Shown here one piece after another: positions 26,004 to 37,926 of a stretch of DNA of 64,000 nucleotides (positions within the stretch are counted from its first letter, which is position 1; each line of letters opens with the position of its first letter). The stretch lies in assembly GCF_000702665.1 (NCBI RefSeq), contig NZ_JNJA01000001.1, positions 620,001 to 684,000 of the forward strand. Reading direction: 5' to 3'. This stretch comes from Solidesulfovibrio alcoholivorans DSM 5433 (lineage in GTDB: Bacteria; Desulfobacterota; Desulfovibrionia; Desulfovibrionales; Desulfovibrionaceae). The position numbers and the translations under genes were made by a program. The notes below the pieces were generated by a model. It saw only the letters and a list, made by a program, of their open reading frames with translations, had not been told where the DNA came from and made no database searches.

Positions 26004-26020
26004 TGGCACTCATCCTGCTT
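26004..26020 (+). promoter_or_regulatory. Sigma-54 (-24/-12) promoter for the dicarboxylate operon
   Basis: TGGCACTCATCCTGCTT has GG at 26005-26006 and GC at 26017-26018 with exactly 10 bp between, matching the TGGCAC-N5-TTGC consensus except one T. It lies 133 bp before the DASS transporter ATG and downstream of both palindromes. Confidence 0.78.
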
Positions 26021-26153
26021 TTATCCGCCGCAAAGGCTGTTTCGCCATGCGGCCTCGCTCCGCCCTGGCGCGGCGACCCACCGCCGCGCCAGGGATCAGA
26101 CGCGGACAGGCCAGGCGCTGGCGGGCAACGACCCCATTCCCAAGGAGACTCCC

Positions 26154-27584
26154 ATGCAACGCTCCCTCAAGGCCCTCGCCCCGATCCTGCTTGGCCTCGT
26201 GATCTGGCTGCTGCCGGTCCCCCAAGGCCTCACGCCCGCCACCTGGACCTACTTCGCCCTGTTCGCCGCCGTGGTGCTCGCCCTGGTGCTCGAACCCGTG
26301 CCCCCGGCGCTGGCCGGCCTTTTCGGCGTCACCCTGGCCGCCATCCTGCGCCTGGTGCCTCTTGCCCCGGGCAAGGTCCCGTCCCCGGGCGAGGCCGTCA
26401 AATGGGCCTTGTCGGGTTTTTCCAACGGTACGGTCTGGCTCATCTTCGCGGCGTTCATGTTCGCGCTGGGCTACGAAAAGACCGGGCTCGGCAAGCGCCT
26501 CGGGCTCACGCTCATCAGGCGCATGGGCAAAAAGACCCTGGGACTGGGCTACGCCGTGGCCCTGGCCGACCTCATCCTCGCGCCGTTCATGCCCTCCAAC
26601 ACGGCGCGCAGCGGCGGCACCATCTTCCCCATCATCAAGAACATTCCGCCGCTCTACGGCTCCACGCCCGAGGAAAATCCCCGGGGCATGGGCGCGTACC
26701 TCATGTGGACGGCGCTCGCCACCACCTGCGTCACCTCGTCCATGTTCTTGACCGGCCTCGCCCCCAACGTCCTGGCCCAGTCCCTGGTCGAAAAGACCGC
26801 CCACGTGTCCCTTGGCTGGAGCCAGTGGTTCGTCGCCGTCCTGCCTGCGGGCATCATCCTTTTCCTGCTCACGCCGCTTCTGGCCTACATCATCTATCCG
26901 CCGACCCAGAAGACCTCGGAAAACGCCCCGATCTGGGCCGCCGAGGAGCTGCGCAAGCTCGGGCCGCTCTCCGGCCGCGAGGTCACCATGGCCGCCCTGG
27001 CCGTGGCCGCGCTGCTCGGCTGGATTTTCCTCAAGGATTATGTCGACGGCACCACGGTCGCCCTGGCCGCCATCTGCGTCATGTGCGTGGCCAAGGTGGT
27101 CACCTGGAACGACGTCATCGGCTACAAGCAGGCCTGGAACGTGCTGGCCTGGTTCGCGACCCTGGTCACCCTGGCCGACGGCCTGGGCAAGACGGGCTTT
27201 CTCAAGTGGTTCGCCGGGGCCGCCGCGGCCCACCTGCAGGGCATGTCCCCCACGGCCACGCTGCTCGGCCTGACCGTGCTCTTTTTCGTCAGCCACTACA
27301 TGTTCGCGAGCGTCACCGCCCACGTGGCGGCGCTTTTGCCCGTCATGCTGGCCACGGCCATGGCCGTGCCCGGCCTCGATATCGCCAAGGCCTCCATGGT
27401 CCTTTGCGCCACGCTCGGCATCATGGGCATCATCACCCCTTACGGCACCGGCCCCTCGCCCATCTATTTCGGCTCCGGCTACGTGAAGAGCAAGGAGTTC
27501 TGGGTGCTCGGCACCATCTTCGGCGTGATCTACCTCGGCGTCTTCCTGGCCGTGGGTTTTCCCTGGATCGTCGCACGGGGCTAA
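26154..27584 (+). CDS. DASS-family dicarboxylate transporter (CitT/TtdT-like)
   Basis: The 476-residue protein has about twelve hydrophobic segments. The DASS signature PSNTARSGG (about residue 148) belongs to the CitT/TtdT group, which exchanges succinate with citrate, tartrate or fumarate. A second inverted-repeat motif near the C-terminus reads GIITPYGTGPSPIYFGSGY. It should act at the inner membrane as a C4-dicarboxylate antiporter or symporter. The ATG at 26154 has AAGGAGA 5 bp upstream; longer in-frame starts would run into the regulatory region. It is the first gene after the sigma-54 promoter and leads directly into a fumarase. Confidence 0.87.
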   Translation: MQRSLKALAPILLGLVIWLLPVPQGLTPATWTYFALFAAVVLALVLEPVPPALAGLFGVTLAAILRLVPLAPGKVPSPGEAVKWALSGFSNGTVWLIFAAFMFALGYEKTGLGKRLGLTLIRRMGKKTLGLGYAVALADLILAPFMPSNTARSGGTIFPIIKNIPPLYGSTPEENPRGMGAYLMWTALATTCVTSSMFLTGLAPNVLAQSLVEKTAHVSLGWSQWFVAVLPAGIILFLLTPLLAYIIYPPTQKTSENAPIWAAEELRKLGPLSGREVTMAALAVAALLGWIFLKDYVDGTTVALAAICVMCVAKVVTWNDVIGYKQAWNVLAWFATLVTLADGLGKTGFLKWFAGAAAAHLQGMSPTATLLGLTVLFFVSHYMFASVTAHVAALLPVMLATAMAVPGLDIAKASMVLCATLGIMGIITPYGTGPSPIYFGSGYVKSKEFWVLGTIFGVIYLGVFLAVGFPWIVARG

Positions 27585-27621
27585 CGGCCGGGTTTTCCCG
27601 GTGAGAAAACAAGGAGCAAGC

Positions 27622-28461
27622 ATGCGTACCCTCGCCAAACAAACCGTCGTCGACGCCGTGGCCGCCATGTGCATCGACGCCAACCGCCACCTGCCGGAGG
27701 ATGTCCTGGCGTCCTTCGCCCGGGCCAAGGCCGCGGAAACGCTGCCGGCCGCCAGGGAAATCTTCGGCCAGCTCGAGGAAAACGCGGCGCTCGCCGCATC
27801 GACCGGCCTGCCGCTGTGCCAGGACTGCGGCCTGGGCGTCTTCTTCGTCGAAGCCGGCGAGGGCGTGCGCCTGTCGGAGGGCACGCTGCGCGAGGCCGTA
27901 AACGAAGGCATGGTCAAGGGCTATAAGGACGGCTACCTGCGCAAGTCCACCTGCGACCCCTTCACCCGGAAAAACGTGGGCGACAACTCGCCGGCCATCG
28001 TCCATTTCGACCTGGTCGCGGGGGAATCGCTTCGGATCTGCATGATGGCCAAGGGCGGCGGCTCGGAGAACATGTCGCGCGTGATGATGCTCGCCCCGGC
28101 CCAGGGCTGGAACGGGGTGCGCGAGTTCGTCATCCGCCGCGTGGCGGAATCGGGCTCCAACCCCTGCCCGCCCATTCTCGTCGGCGTCGGCATCGGCGGC
28201 AATTTCGAGCTGGCCGCCATCAACTCCAAAAAGGCGCTCATGCGCGACGTGGACGACGTGCATCCCGACCCCGAGGTCGCGGCCATGGAAGCCGACCTCC
28301 TTGCCTCCATCAACCGCCTGGGCATCGGCCCCATGGGCCTCGGCGGAGCCACCACCTGCCTTGGCGTCAAGATCAAGGTCGCGCCCTGCCACCTGGCCAG
28401 CCTGCCGCTGGCCGTCAACATCCAGTGCCACAGCGCCCGGCACAAGGAGGTGACGCTCTAA
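27622..28461 (+). CDS. Class I fumarate hydratase/tartrate dehydratase, alpha subunit
   Basis: The 279-residue protein matches the alpha part of two-subunit oxygen-sensitive fumarases. The three expected Cys ligands of the catalytic [4Fe-4S] cluster appear in LCQDCG, NPCPPI and APCHLAS, and a KGGGSEN substrate-loop motif is present. It interconverts fumarate and malate (or L-tartrate and oxaloacetate in TtdA relatives). I chose the ATG at 27622 after AAGGAG rather than the GTG at 27601. The stop overlaps the beta-subunit start (TAATG). The transporter and fumarate reductase around it favour a fumarase role. Confidence 0.88.
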   Translation: MRTLAKQTVVDAVAAMCIDANRHLPEDVLASFARAKAAETLPAAREIFGQLEENAALAASTGLPLCQDCGLGVFFVEAGEGVRLSEGTLREAVNEGMVKGYKDGYLRKSTCDPFTRKNVGDNSPAIVHFDLVAGESLRICMMAKGGGSENMSRVMMLAPAQGWNGVREFVIRRVAESGSNPCPPILVGVGIGGNFELAAINSKKALMRDVDDVHPDPEVAAMEADLLASINRLGIGPMGLGGATTCLGVKIKVAPCHLASLPLAVNIQCHSARHKEVTL

Positions 28462-29018
28462 TGGCCGAACAGCATCTGACCACGCCGATGACCGACGCGG
28501 ACGTGGAAAAGCTCCACGCAGGCGACGTCGTCTACCTCACGGGCATCATCTACACCGGCCGCGACGCGGCCCACAAACGCCTGGTCGAGGCCCTGGACGC
28601 CGGCCGGGAACTGCCCTTCGATCCCAAGGGCGCGGTGATCTACTACGTGGGCCCCTCTCCGGCGCGGCCCGGCTACCCCATCGGCGCGGCCGGCCCCACC
28701 ACGAGCTACCGCATGGATTCCTACGCGCCGCGGCTTATTGCCGAGGGCCTGAGGGGCATGATCGGCAAGGGCATGCGCGCCCCCGAGGTCAAGGCGGCCA
28801 TGGCCGCGCGCAAGGCCGTCTACTTCGGGGCCACGGGCGGCGCCGGGGCGCTGCTCGGGCTTCGCATCAAGGAAGCCAGGGTCATCGCCTACGAGGATCT
28901 CGGCCCAGAGGCCGTGCGGGAGCTCACCGTCATCGATTTCCCGGTCCTGGTCATAAACGATTGCCACGGCGGCGATCTTTACGCCGTGCCGGACCTGGAG
29001 GCGGCGCTCGGCGCGTGA
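28461..29018 (+). CDS. Class I fumarate hydratase, beta subunit
   Basis: The 185-residue protein carries the C-terminal swivelling domain of class I fumarases. Landmarks are [15 protein letters not shown] near residue 28, [22 protein letters not shown] near 65, and the [13 protein letters not shown] segment near 120. It completes the active site with the alpha subunit. The ATG overlaps the alpha stop by one base and has AAGGAGGTG upstream inside the alpha gene; an in-frame start 36 bases earlier would include that site and is rejected. Length is as expected for separate beta subunits. Confidence 0.88.
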   Translation: MAEQHLTTPMTDADVEKLHAGDVVYLTGIIYTGRDAAHKRLVEALDAGRELPFDPKGAVIYYVGPSPARPGYPIGAAGPTTSYRMDSYAPRLIAEGLRGMIGKGMRAPEVKAAMAARKAVYFGATGGAGALLGLRIKEARVIAYEDLGPEAVRELTVIDFPVLVINDCHGGDLYAVPDLEAALGA

Positions 29019-29067
29019 GGCGCGTGCGCGACAAGTCTTCGGGCATATTCTTGCGATGGGAGTTGCG

Positions 29068-30492
29068 ATGAAACGATTTCACGCAAGCGAGACACGACTT
29101 ACGGCCGTTGCGGGCGGGTCCGGACCCCCCTGCCCGGGCGGCCGCAAGCCGCTGTACGCCTCGCTCTACTTCTGGGTGCTGGCCGCCATCGCCGCGGGCA
29201 TCCTCCTCGGACTCGTGCCCGCGACCAAGGGCCTGGCCATGCAGATGCAGCCCTTCGGCGTGGCGTTTATCCGCATGGTGAAGATGCTCATCGCGCCGAT
29301 CATCTTCTGCACCGTGGTCACGGGCATCGCCAAGATGGGCGACATGGGGCGGGTCGGCCGGGTGGGGCTCAAGTGCATGCTCTACTTCTGGGCCATGACG
29401 CTGTGCGCCCTGGCCATCGGCCTCGTCGTCGTCAACCTCTACAAGCCCGGCGCGGGCATGGACGACTACGCCGCGAAAATGCAGGCCGACCAGGCCGAGA
29501 TCGCCAAGGTCGAGGCCTATGCCGGGGCGGCGAAGAAGATGTCCACGGCGGACTTCCTGCTCCACATCGTGCCGTCGTCCGTGGTGGACGCCTTCGCCAA
29601 GGGCGACATCCTGCAGGTGCTCTTCTTCTCCATCCTCTTCGGCATCGCCCTGGCCAACCTGGGGGGAAAGGCCCGCGATTTCGTCGGCATCCTCGACGCA
29701 TTCTCCAAGGGGCTTTTCCGGGTCATCCACTACGTCATGTACTTCGCGCCGCTCGGCGCGTTCGGGGCCATCGCCTACGTGGTCGCCTCCCAGGGGGCGG
29801 ACGCCCTGGCGCGGCTCGTCTTTCTCATGCTCGGCGTCTACACCACCTGCCTCCTCTTCGTCTTCGGCGTGCTGGGCGTGGTCTGCAAGCTGGCCGGGTT
29901 TTCCCTGTGGCGCTACCTCGTCTACATCAAGGAGGAAATCCTCCTCGTGCTCGGCACCTCCTCGTCCGAGGCGGCGCTGCCGCGCATGATGGCCAAGCTC
30001 GAAAACGCCGGCGCGGACAAGTCGGTCGTCGGGCTGTGCCTGCCCATGGGCTATTCCTTCAACCTCGACGGCACCTGCATCTACCTGACCATGGCCGCCG
30101 TGTTCCTGGCCCAGGCCACGGCCACGCCCCTCGATATCGGCCACCAGCTCTCGCTTTTGGCCATCTTGCTCCTCACCTCCAAGGGCGCGGCCGCGGTCAC
30201 GGGCGGCGGCTTCATCACGCTTGCCGCCACGCTGCAAACCGTGAGCTCCATCCCGGTCGCCTCGCTGACGCTGCTTTTGGGCGTCGACCGTTTCATGTCC
30301 GAGGCCCGGGCCATCACCAACATGATCGGCAACGGCGTGGCCACCATCGTCGTGGCCAAGTGGGAAAACGCCCTGGACGCGAACCGGCTGCGACTGACGC
30401 TCGCCGGGCGCTCCTGCGGCGATCCTGGCGACGGCATCTCCCTGGAACAACCGGCCGAGGCCCTGGCGCTTGCGGCCGCGGACGAAAAATAA
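29068..30492 (+). CDS. Dicarboxylate:cation symporter, DAACS (DctA/GltP) family
   Basis: The 474-residue protein has the DAACS architecture: eight helices plus two re-entrant loops. A serine-rich re-entrant loop reads [11 protein letters not shown] near residue 300, followed by [14 protein letters not shown], the P-x-G-x-x-x-N-x-DGT motif that binds sodium and substrate. It probably imports fumarate, malate or succinate with Na+ or H+. An extra ~40-residue hydrophilic insertion after helix 3 makes it longer than E. coli DctA. The ATG at 29068 has GGGAG six bases upstream; an ATG 12 bases earlier is also possible. It sits between fumarase and fumarate reductase genes. Confidence 0.87.
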   Translation: MKRFHASETRLTAVAGGSGPPCPGGRKPLYASLYFWVLAAIAAGILLGLVPATKGLAMQMQPFGVAFIRMVKMLIAPIIFCTVVTGIAKMGDMGRVGRVGLKCMLYFWAMTLCALAIGLVVVNLYKPGAGMDDYAAKMQADQAEIAKVEAYAGAAKKMSTADFLLHIVPSSVVDAFAKGDILQVLFFSILFGIALANLGGKARDFVGILDAFSKGLFRVIHYVMYFAPLGAFGAIAYVVASQGADALARLVFLMLGVYTTCLLFVFGVLGVVCKLAGFSLWRYLVYIKEEILLVLGTSSSEAALPRMMAKLENAGADKSVVGLCLPMGYSFNLDGTCIYLTMAAVFLAQATATPLDIGHQLSLLAILLLTSKGAAAVTGGGFITLAATLQTVSSIPVASLTLLLGVDRFMSEARAITNMIGNGVATIVVAKWENALDANRLRLTLAGRSCGDPGDGISLEQPAEALALAAADEK

Positions 30493-30551
30493 CGGCAACC
30501 CCCTTCCGCGGGCGCGTGCAAGCGGCAGCCGCCGGAGGGAGAGAGGACAGC

Positions 30552-32267
30552 ATGGAATCGCATGACATCGTCATCGTCGGCTCGGGCGGAGCCGGACTGC
30601 GGGCGGCCGTGGGCGCTTTGCAGACCAACCCGGGCCTGGACATCCTGGTCGTCACCAAGACCATGCCCACCCGTTCGGCCACGTGCATGGCCGAAGGCGG
30701 CATCAACGGCGTGCTGGATTTTCCCGGCCAGGAGGATTCGCTCGACGCGCACAGCTTCGACACCATCAAGGGCAGCGACTACCTGGGCGACCAGGACGCC
30801 ATCGAGTTCTTCGTGCAAAAGGCCTCCGAGGCCGTGCGCGAGACCGATTTCTGGGGCACGCCCTACAGCCGCGAGGGCGACGGCCGTGTGGCCTGCCGCC
30901 TGATGGGCGGTCACAAGTACGCCCGCACCAATTTCTCCGCCGACAAGACCGGCCACATCCTGCTGCATTCCAATTTCGACTACGCGCTCAAGTGCGGCGT
31001 GCGTTTCCGCATCAACTCCCAACTCCTGGACGTGGCCGTTACGGACGGCGTGTGCCGGGGCGTCGTGGTGCGCGACACCAATACCGGCGAAGTGACGCCC
31101 CTCCGCGCCAGGGCCGTGGTCCTGGCCACGGGCGGCTACACGCGCATGTTCTGGGCGCGCACGAGCACGCCCTACATCGCCACGGGCGACGGCGTGGGCG
31201 TGGCGCTGCGCGCCGGGGTGGCGTTCAAGGACCCGGAAATGGTCCAGTTCCACCCCACGGGTGTGGCCAACGGCGGCGTGCTGATCACCGAGGCCGCGCG
31301 TGGCGAGGGCGGCTATCTGGTCAACAAGGACGGGGAACGCTTCATGGCCCGCTACGCCCCGGACCGCATGGAGCTCGCCCCGCGCGACATCACCGCCCGG
31401 GCCATCGAGACCGAGATCCTCGAGGGCCGGGGCTACGGCGAGGGCCTGGGCGCGCACGTGCTTTTAGACCTGCGCCACCTCGGCCGCGAGCGCATCCTGG
31501 AGCGGCTGCCCCAGATCCGCCACGTCGGCCTGCTGTTCGAGAACCTCGATCTCGTGGAACAGCCCATTCCCGTGCGCCCCACGGCCCACTACTCCATGGG
31601 CGGCATCGATGTGGTGGACCACGAGCACATGAAAACGACCGTGCCCGGGCTTTTCGCGGCGGGCGAGTGCTCCTGCGTCTCCATCCACGGCGCCAACCGC
31701 CTGGGCGGCAATTCCCTGGCCGACGCCATGGTCACGGGCAAGCAGGCCGGCATCGGCGCGGCCTGTTCCATCCCGACCGCCACGTTCGGCGGCGACGCCG
31801 CCCTGGAAACCCTCGCCGCGTCCTGGCGCGAGCACTTCCGCGAGGCCACCTCCCGCAAGGGCGACAGGGCCACAGCGCCGCAGCTGCGCGAGAAGCTGGC
31901 CGCCGTACTCTGGGAGGGCATGGGCATCTTCCGCACCGAGGAAAAGCTCGCCGGGGCGCTCGACGCCGTAGTCGGCCTGCAAAAGGAGTTCGAGACCGCC
32001 GTGGTCGGCAACGCCAATCCGGTCTGCAACACGGCCTACGCCCACTTTCTGGAGGTGGGAAACCTCCTCTCCCTGGCCCGGTGCTCCCTGGTCGCGGCCA
32101 AGGCGCGCCACGAGTCGCGCGGCGCGCACACCCGCGAGGACTACCCCGCGCGCGACGACGCCGCCTTCCTCAAGCACAGCCTCGTCACCGTGTCCGGCGG
32201 CGACTACCGCCTGGACTACCGCCCGGTGACCGTCACCCGGCACCAACCGCAGGAGCGCAAGTACTGA
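30552..32267 (+). CDS. frdA: Fumarate reductase/succinate dehydrogenase flavoprotein subunit
   Basis: The 571-residue protein has an N-terminal FAD dinucleotide motif ([12 protein letters not shown]), [10 protein letters not shown], the covalent-FAD-region MGGHKYART, catalytic HPTG and ARGEGG blocks, and [12 protein letters not shown]. It reduces fumarate to succinate or runs in reverse. No Tat signal is present, unlike the periplasmic methylmenaquinol:fumarate reductases, so it should face the cytosol. The ATG follows a GGAGGGAGAGGA site. It is followed after one base by the iron-sulfur subunit and then a CCG-domain subunit in place of cytochrome b, which places the complex in the type-E (SdhABE) group. 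Confidence 0.9.
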   Translation: MESHDIVIVGSGGAGLRAAVGALQTNPGLDILVVTKTMPTRSATCMAEGGINGVLDFPGQEDSLDAHSFDTIKGSDYLGDQDAIEFFVQKASEAVRETDFWGTPYSREGDGRVACRLMGGHKYARTNFSADKTGHILLHSNFDYALKCGVRFRINSQLLDVAVTDGVCRGVVVRDTNTGEVTPLRARAVVLATGGYTRMFWARTSTPYIATGDGVGVALRAGVAFKDPEMVQFHPTGVANGGVLITEAARGEGGYLVNKDGERFMARYAPDRMELAPRDITARAIETEILEGRGYGEGLGAHVLLDLRHLGRERILERLPQIRHVGLLFENLDLVEQPIPVRPTAHYSMGGIDVVDHEHMKTTVPGLFAAGECSCVSIHGANRLGGNSLADAMVTGKQAGIGAACSIPTATFGGDAALETLAASWREHFREATSRKGDRATAPQLREKLAAVLWEGMGIFRTEEKLAGALDAVVGLQKEFETAVVGNANPVCNTAYAHFLEVGNLLSLARCSLVAAKARHESRGAHTREDYPARDDAAFLKHSLVTVSGGDYRLDYRPVTVTRHQPQERKY

Positions 32268-32268
32268 T

Positions 32269-33240
32269 ATGGACACCCTCACGTTTCTCATCGACCGTTT
32301 CGACGGCACGGATTCCTGGCGGCAGCGTTACGAGATCCCCTACAAGCCCGGCATGACGGTCCTGGCCAGCCTCATTTACATCAAGGAACGCCTGGACCCC
32401 ACGCTCAACTTCACGGCCTCCTGCCGCAGCGCCATCTGCGGGGCCTGTGCCGTGCGGGTCAACGGCCATGCGCTGCTCGCCTGCGACACCATGGTCGACG
32501 ACCTGCTGCGGATCTGGGGCGAGGGCGCGCTTGGCGTGAGCCCGCTCGGCAACGCCAGGGTGGTCAGCGACCTCGTGGTCGCCTGGGAGGAGAAGGTCGA
32601 GCGGTTGCGCCTGGCCAGGCCAGGGCTTGACGCCAAGCCGGAGTTTTCCGCGCAGAAGGGCTGCCGGCAGGCCCCCGCGGATATGCAGGCCATCGCCAGG
32701 CAGTGGGACTGCATCCTGTGCGGCAGCTGCGCCTCGGAGTGCAACAAGCTGACAGACTCCGAAAAGGACTTCCTCGAGCCCTTCATCTTCACCCACGCCG
32801 CCCGCTACGCCGGGGATTCGCGCAGCGCCGTGCCCATGCGCCACGTCGAGGCCATGCTCGAGCACGGCCTGTGGAAATGCGTCCATTGCATGGAATGCGT
32901 GACCAAATGCCCCAAGCACATCCGTCCCGGCGAGGACATCGCGGCCATGCGGCGCATGGCCGTGGAGGCGGGCCATACCGACGGCCCCGGCCCGCGCCAT
33001 GCCGAGGCCTTCCGTACGGACCTCGGCGCGACCGGACGGCTCAACGAGGTCAAGCTCGTGCCCCGCACCGAGGGCATGGTCAGCGCCGCCACCAAGCACC
33101 TGCCCTTCACCCTGCGCATGTTCGCAAAGGGCAAGCTCGGCGTCGTGGAAGCGGCCCGGCTGTTCATGGCCGACAATCCCCCTGTGGAAAACATCGACGG
33201 CCTGCGCAAGGTCCTCGCCGCCGAGAGGAGCCCGTCATGA
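32269..33240 (+). CDS. frdB: Fumarate reductase iron-sulfur subunit
   Basis: The 323-residue protein has an N-terminal plant-type [2Fe-2S] domain with CRSAICGAC and a later Cys in LLACD. A C-terminal bacterial ferredoxin domain follows, with CILCGSCASEC near 146-156 and CVHCMECVTKCPKH near 204-217 supplying the 3Fe/4Fe clusters. It passes electrons between the CCG subunit and the flavoprotein. It is longer at the C-terminus (about 100 residues beyond the last cluster) than E. coli FrdB, as in SdhB proteins of the SdhABE type. Its stop overlaps the ATG of the CCG subunit. Confidence 0.9.
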   Translation: MDTLTFLIDRFDGTDSWRQRYEIPYKPGMTVLASLIYIKERLDPTLNFTASCRSAICGACAVRVNGHALLACDTMVDDLLRIWGEGALGVSPLGNARVVSDLVVAWEEKVERLRLARPGLDAKPEFSAQKGCRQAPADMQAIARQWDCILCGSCASECNKLTDSEKDFLEPFIFTHAARYAGDSRSAVPMRHVEAMLEHGLWKCVHCMECVTKCPKHIRPGEDIAAMRRMAVEAGHTDGPGPRHAEAFRTDLGATGRLNEVKLVPRTEGMVSAATKHLPFTLRMFAKGKLGVVEAARLFMADNPPVENIDGLRKVLAAERSPS

Positions 33241-34109
33241 AGTATGCGTTTTTTCCCGGCTGCGTCCTCCACGCCGCCGCCAAGGAAGCCCTGTCGTCCA
33301 CCCTGGCCGTGGCCGACAAGCTCGGCATGGAGCTTGTGGAAATCCCCGGCTGGTCCTGCTGCGGGGCGAGTCACGTGCAGGACGTCGATCCCGAGGCGGC
33401 GCTTGTCGCCAACGCCCGCAACCTGGCCCTTGCCGAGAACATGGGCCTGCCCGTCGTCACCGCGTGCAGCACCTGCGCGCTCATGCTGCGCCAGGCCCGG
33501 GCCACGCTGCTGGCCGGGGCCATGGACCGGGCCAACGCGCGCCTGGCCGAGATCGGCCTGCGTTTCACGGGTGCCTCGGAAGTGGTCCATTTCCTCTGGC
33601 TTCTGGCCGACACCAGCGAGCAGTGGACGCACAAGGTCGAGAGGCCCCTGGACCACCTGCGCGTGGCTCCCTTCTACGGCTGCCATTCCGTGCGTCCACC
33701 GGAAATCATGGACTACGAGAGCCACCTCAATCCCCAGAGCCTGGAGCGGATCATCCGCGCCTGCGGGGCGACCCCCGTGGCCATCCCGGAGCGGCTGCGC
33801 TGCTGCGGCTTCCACGCCGTGTTCCCGGCCGAGCACACGGCCATGCGCATGACCGCCTCCGCCGTGACCAGCGCGGCCAGGGCCGGGGCCGATTGCCTGC
33901 TCACCCCGTGCCCGCTTTGCCACATGCAGCTCGACATGTACCAGCCCGATGCCCTGTCCGCGGCCTGCGGCGAGACGCCCGTGCCCGTGCTGCACCTGGC
34001 GCAGCTGGTGGGGCAGGCCCTGGGCCTTACGGCCAAGACCATGGGGCTTGGCCGGCATATCGTGGACGCCAGGCCCGTGCTCAAGGCGGCGGCGGGTTCC
34101 TGCGGCTAG
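33237..34109 (+). CDS. CCG-domain (HdrB/SdhE-like) subunit of fumarate reductase
   Basis: The 290-residue protein has two cysteine-rich CCG domains. The first is marked by FFPGCVLHAA and WSCCGASH, the second by FYGCHSVRP and LRCCGFH, with a CPLCHMQLD segment after it. These bind special [4Fe-4S] clusters in HdrB and in SdhE/MfrE subunits. There is no transmembrane anchor, so electrons come from a membrane-peripheral quinol site or from a thiol/HdrC-like donor, as in thiol:fumarate reductase TfrB, where this domain is fused to the FeS subunit. The ATG overlaps the frdB stop. Confidence 0.87.
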   Translation: MKYAFFPGCVLHAAAKEALSSTLAVADKLGMELVEIPGWSCCGASHVQDVDPEAALVANARNLALAENMGLPVVTACSTCALMLRQARATLLAGAMDRANARLAEIGLRFTGASEVVHFLWLLADTSEQWTHKVERPLDHLRVAPFYGCHSVRPPEIMDYESHLNPQSLERIIRACGATPVAIPERLRCCGFHAVFPAEHTAMRMTASAVTSAARAGADCLLTPCPLCHMQLDMYQPDALSAACGETPVPVLHLAQLVGQALGLTAKTMGLGRHIVDARPVLKAAAGSCG

Positions 34110-34111
34110 GC

Positions 34112-34146
34112 GGGAAAGGGGGCGGCCGCCGGGTCGCCCCCTTCCC
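34112..34146 (+). terminator. Strong hairpin after the fumarate reductase genes
   Basis: Arms 34112-34124 and 34135-34146 pair as a 12-bp GC-rich stem with one bulged A and a 10-base loop. It lies two bases after the CCG-subunit stop. The U-run is missing, so termination may be factor-assisted. Confidence 0.5.
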
Positions 34147-34193
34147 GGCGGCCCGCGCCTTTGCGAGGTCTTTCCAACGCAGCGAGGCGAACC

Positions 34194-36371
34194 ATGAGAC
34201 GTTCCATCCGCGTCAGGCTCATCTGCGGCGTCGTCGCCATCATCACCCTGCCGCTTCTGTGCATCTTCGGCATCATCGCCAGCAATATCGTCGATCTGTC
34301 CCACGAAAACTACATCGCCGTCTCCCGTACCGAGCTTACGCGCACGAGCCGGGCCGTCGAAATGTTCCTGGACGAGGCCAAGGCCAACATGGACCACCTG
34401 GCCGCGTATCCGGAGTTGCGCGAGACCGACGCGGGCCTCACCGACTTTTTGCAGGCCAGGGACAAGGTGAAGACCGTGCCGCGCGAGGACGACGTCCTGG
34501 GCAAGCGCCTGCGCGCCTGGTGCGTCCAGCTGCAAAAAACCCATCCCGACTACCGCAAGGTCTACCTCGGCACGCGCTACGGCGGATTCGTGAGCAGCTC
34601 CGACGCGCCGCGAAGCGCCTACGATCCCCGCGTGCGCGCCTGGTACAAGGACGCTGCCGCCACGCCCGGGGCGGCCGTGGTTTCCGCACCCTTCCGCTCC
34701 ACGGACGGCCGGCCCACCATCAGCGCGGCCAGGGCCTTCACCGACGCGACCGGCAAAGTGCTCGGCGTGGTCTCGGCCGACATCTCCCTGTCCGTGATCA
34801 CCGACATGGTGGCGGCCATCCGCCCGGGCAAGACCGGCTTCGTGGTCGTTGCCGAAAAGGGCGGCGTGGTCATCGCCGACACCGCGCATCCGCTGGCGAG
34901 CCTCAAGCCCCTGGGCGAACTCGGCGAGCCCGCCCTGGCGTCGCTTTTTTCCGGGCCGGCCGGAGAGGTCGCGCTGACGCTTGCCGGCAAGGACTACGTG
35001 GCCGAAGTTCACGACGCGCCGGGCAACGGCTGGCGTTACGTCACCTGCATCGAGAAGTGGGAGCTCCTGGAGCCGGCGCGCAGGACCGTGACCGCCATCG
35101 CCTGGGTCTCCCTTGCAAGTCTTGTTCTTATCATCGGCGCGCTGTGGGTGTTCATGGACCGCTCCGTGATCCGGCCGCTTTCCCGTGTCGGCGGATTCCT
35201 CCGGGCCATGGGCTCGGGCGAGTACGGCACTCGCCTGGAGAACCCGCATCGCCGCGACGAGATCGCCGCCATGTTCGCGGCCCTCAATGCCATGGCCGCG
35301 CGCCTGGGCGAAACCATCGACGACGTGCGCGCCAAGAGCCGTGAGGCCGAGGAAAAGGCCCTGGCCTGCCAGGCGGCCACGGACAAGGCCGAGGAAGCCT
35401 CGCGCCAGGCCCTGATCGCACGGGAGGAAGGCATGCTCCAGGCGGCCGGCAGTCTGGAGGAGGTCGTTTCCGTGGTGTCCGCGGCCACGCAGTCCCTGAC
35501 GTCGCAAGTCGATCTGGCCAGCCGTGGCGCGGCGGCCCAGGCCCTGCGCGCCGGGGAGACGGCCTCGGCCATGACCGAAATGAACGCCACCGTGCTCGAA
35601 GTCGCGCGCAACGCGTCCGAAGCCGCCGTCACATCCGCCCAGGCCCGCGAGAAGGCCGAGGCGGGGCGCGCGACCATGGCCCGCGTGGCCACGGCCATGG
35701 AGCGGGTGCGCAGCGATGCCCAGGCTTCCCGGGAGCGCATGGCCGCCCTCGGCAGGGAGGCGGAAAACATCGGCCATATCCTCGGCATCATTTCGGACAT
35801 CGCCGACCAGACCAACCTGCTTGCGCTCAACGCCGCCATCGAGGCCGCGCGTGCAGGCGAGGCGGGGCGCGGCTTCGCCGTGGTCGCCGACGAGGTCAGG
35901 AAGCTCGCCGAAAAGACCATGCACGCCACCAAGGAAGTGGGCGAGGCCACGCGCGGCATCACGGACGGTACGCGGGGCAACGTCGCGGCCGTGGACAGCG
36001 CCGCCGTTGCCATCGAACAGACCGCCAGCCTTGCCGGCGAGGCCGGCGAGGCGCTGCAGCGCATCGTGACCCTGGTCGACGCCACCGCGGACCAGGTCCG
36101 CTCCATCGCCACGGCTTCGGAACAACAATCCGCCACGAGTGACGAAATCAACCGCACCATCGGGGAAATCAGTGCCATTTCCTCGGAAACCGCCGTGGCC
36201 ATGGAGCAGTCCTCCGAAGCGGTCAAGGTGCTGGCGCGGCAGGTGGACGCGCTTTCGGCCCTGATCGACGAGATGCAGGGCGCAGGACGCGCCGTGTCCG
36301 CCGTGCCCCTGCCGCCCGGCGCACGCGGGGGCGCGCCGCTCGCCATCGGCGGCGACAGCGGCCGACGCTAA
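34194..36371 (+). CDS. Methyl-accepting chemotaxis protein with dCache-type sensor
   Basis: The 725-residue protein has a transmembrane helix at about 9-31 and a ~260-residue periplasmic double-Cache-like domain with the [12 protein letters not shown] motif near residue 143. A second helix near 297-320, a HAMP domain, and a long cytoplasmic signalling coiled coil follow. The hairpin tip is the highly conserved [20 protein letters not shown] region followed by [10 protein letters not shown], near 530-565. Cache sensors with the YDPRxRxWY pattern often bind amino acids or small carboxylates. Sitting directly after the dicarboxylate module, it may guide cells toward those substrates. The ATG at 34194 follows GCGAGGCGA. 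Confidence 0.9.
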   Translation: MRRSIRVRLICGVVAIITLPLLCIFGIIASNIVDLSHENYIAVSRTELTRTSRAVEMFLDEAKANMDHLAAYPELRETDAGLTDFLQARDKVKTVPREDDVLGKRLRAWCVQLQKTHPDYRKVYLGTRYGGFVSSSDAPRSAYDPRVRAWYKDAAATPGAAVVSAPFRSTDGRPTISAARAFTDATGKVLGVVSADISLSVITDMVAAIRPGKTGFVVVAEKGGVVIADTAHPLASLKPLGELGEPALASLFSGPAGEVALTLAGKDYVAEVHDAPGNGWRYVTCIEKWELLEPARRTVTAIAWVSLASLVLIIGALWVFMDRSVIRPLSRVGGFLRAMGSGEYGTRLENPHRRDEIAAMFAALNAMAARLGETIDDVRAKSREAEEKALACQAATDKAEEASRQALIAREEGMLQAAGSLEEVVSVVSAATQSLTSQVDLASRGAAAQALRAGETASAMTEMNATVLEVARNASEAAVTSAQAREKAEAGRATMARVATAMERVRSDAQASRERMAALGREAENIGHILGIISDIADQTNLLALNAAIEAARAGEAGRGFAVVADEVRKLAEKTMHATKEVGEATRGITDGTRGNVAAVDSAAVAIEQTASLAGEAGEALQRIVTLVDATADQVRSIATASEQQSATSDEINRTIGEISAISSETAVAMEQSSEAVKVLARQVDALSALIDEMQGAGRAVSAVPLPPGARGGAPLAIGGDSGRR

Positions 36372-36474
36372 GGGATCACCCCCCTCCCTCCCTGTCGGGG
36401 CGGCGCGCGTCGCGACGTCCCGGCGGGGAGAATTGGGTTTGCCCCCGGCCCCGGCCGGCGGTAAGCTCGCCGCC

Positions 36475-37922
<1,448 letters not shown>

Positions 37923-37926
<4 letters not shown>

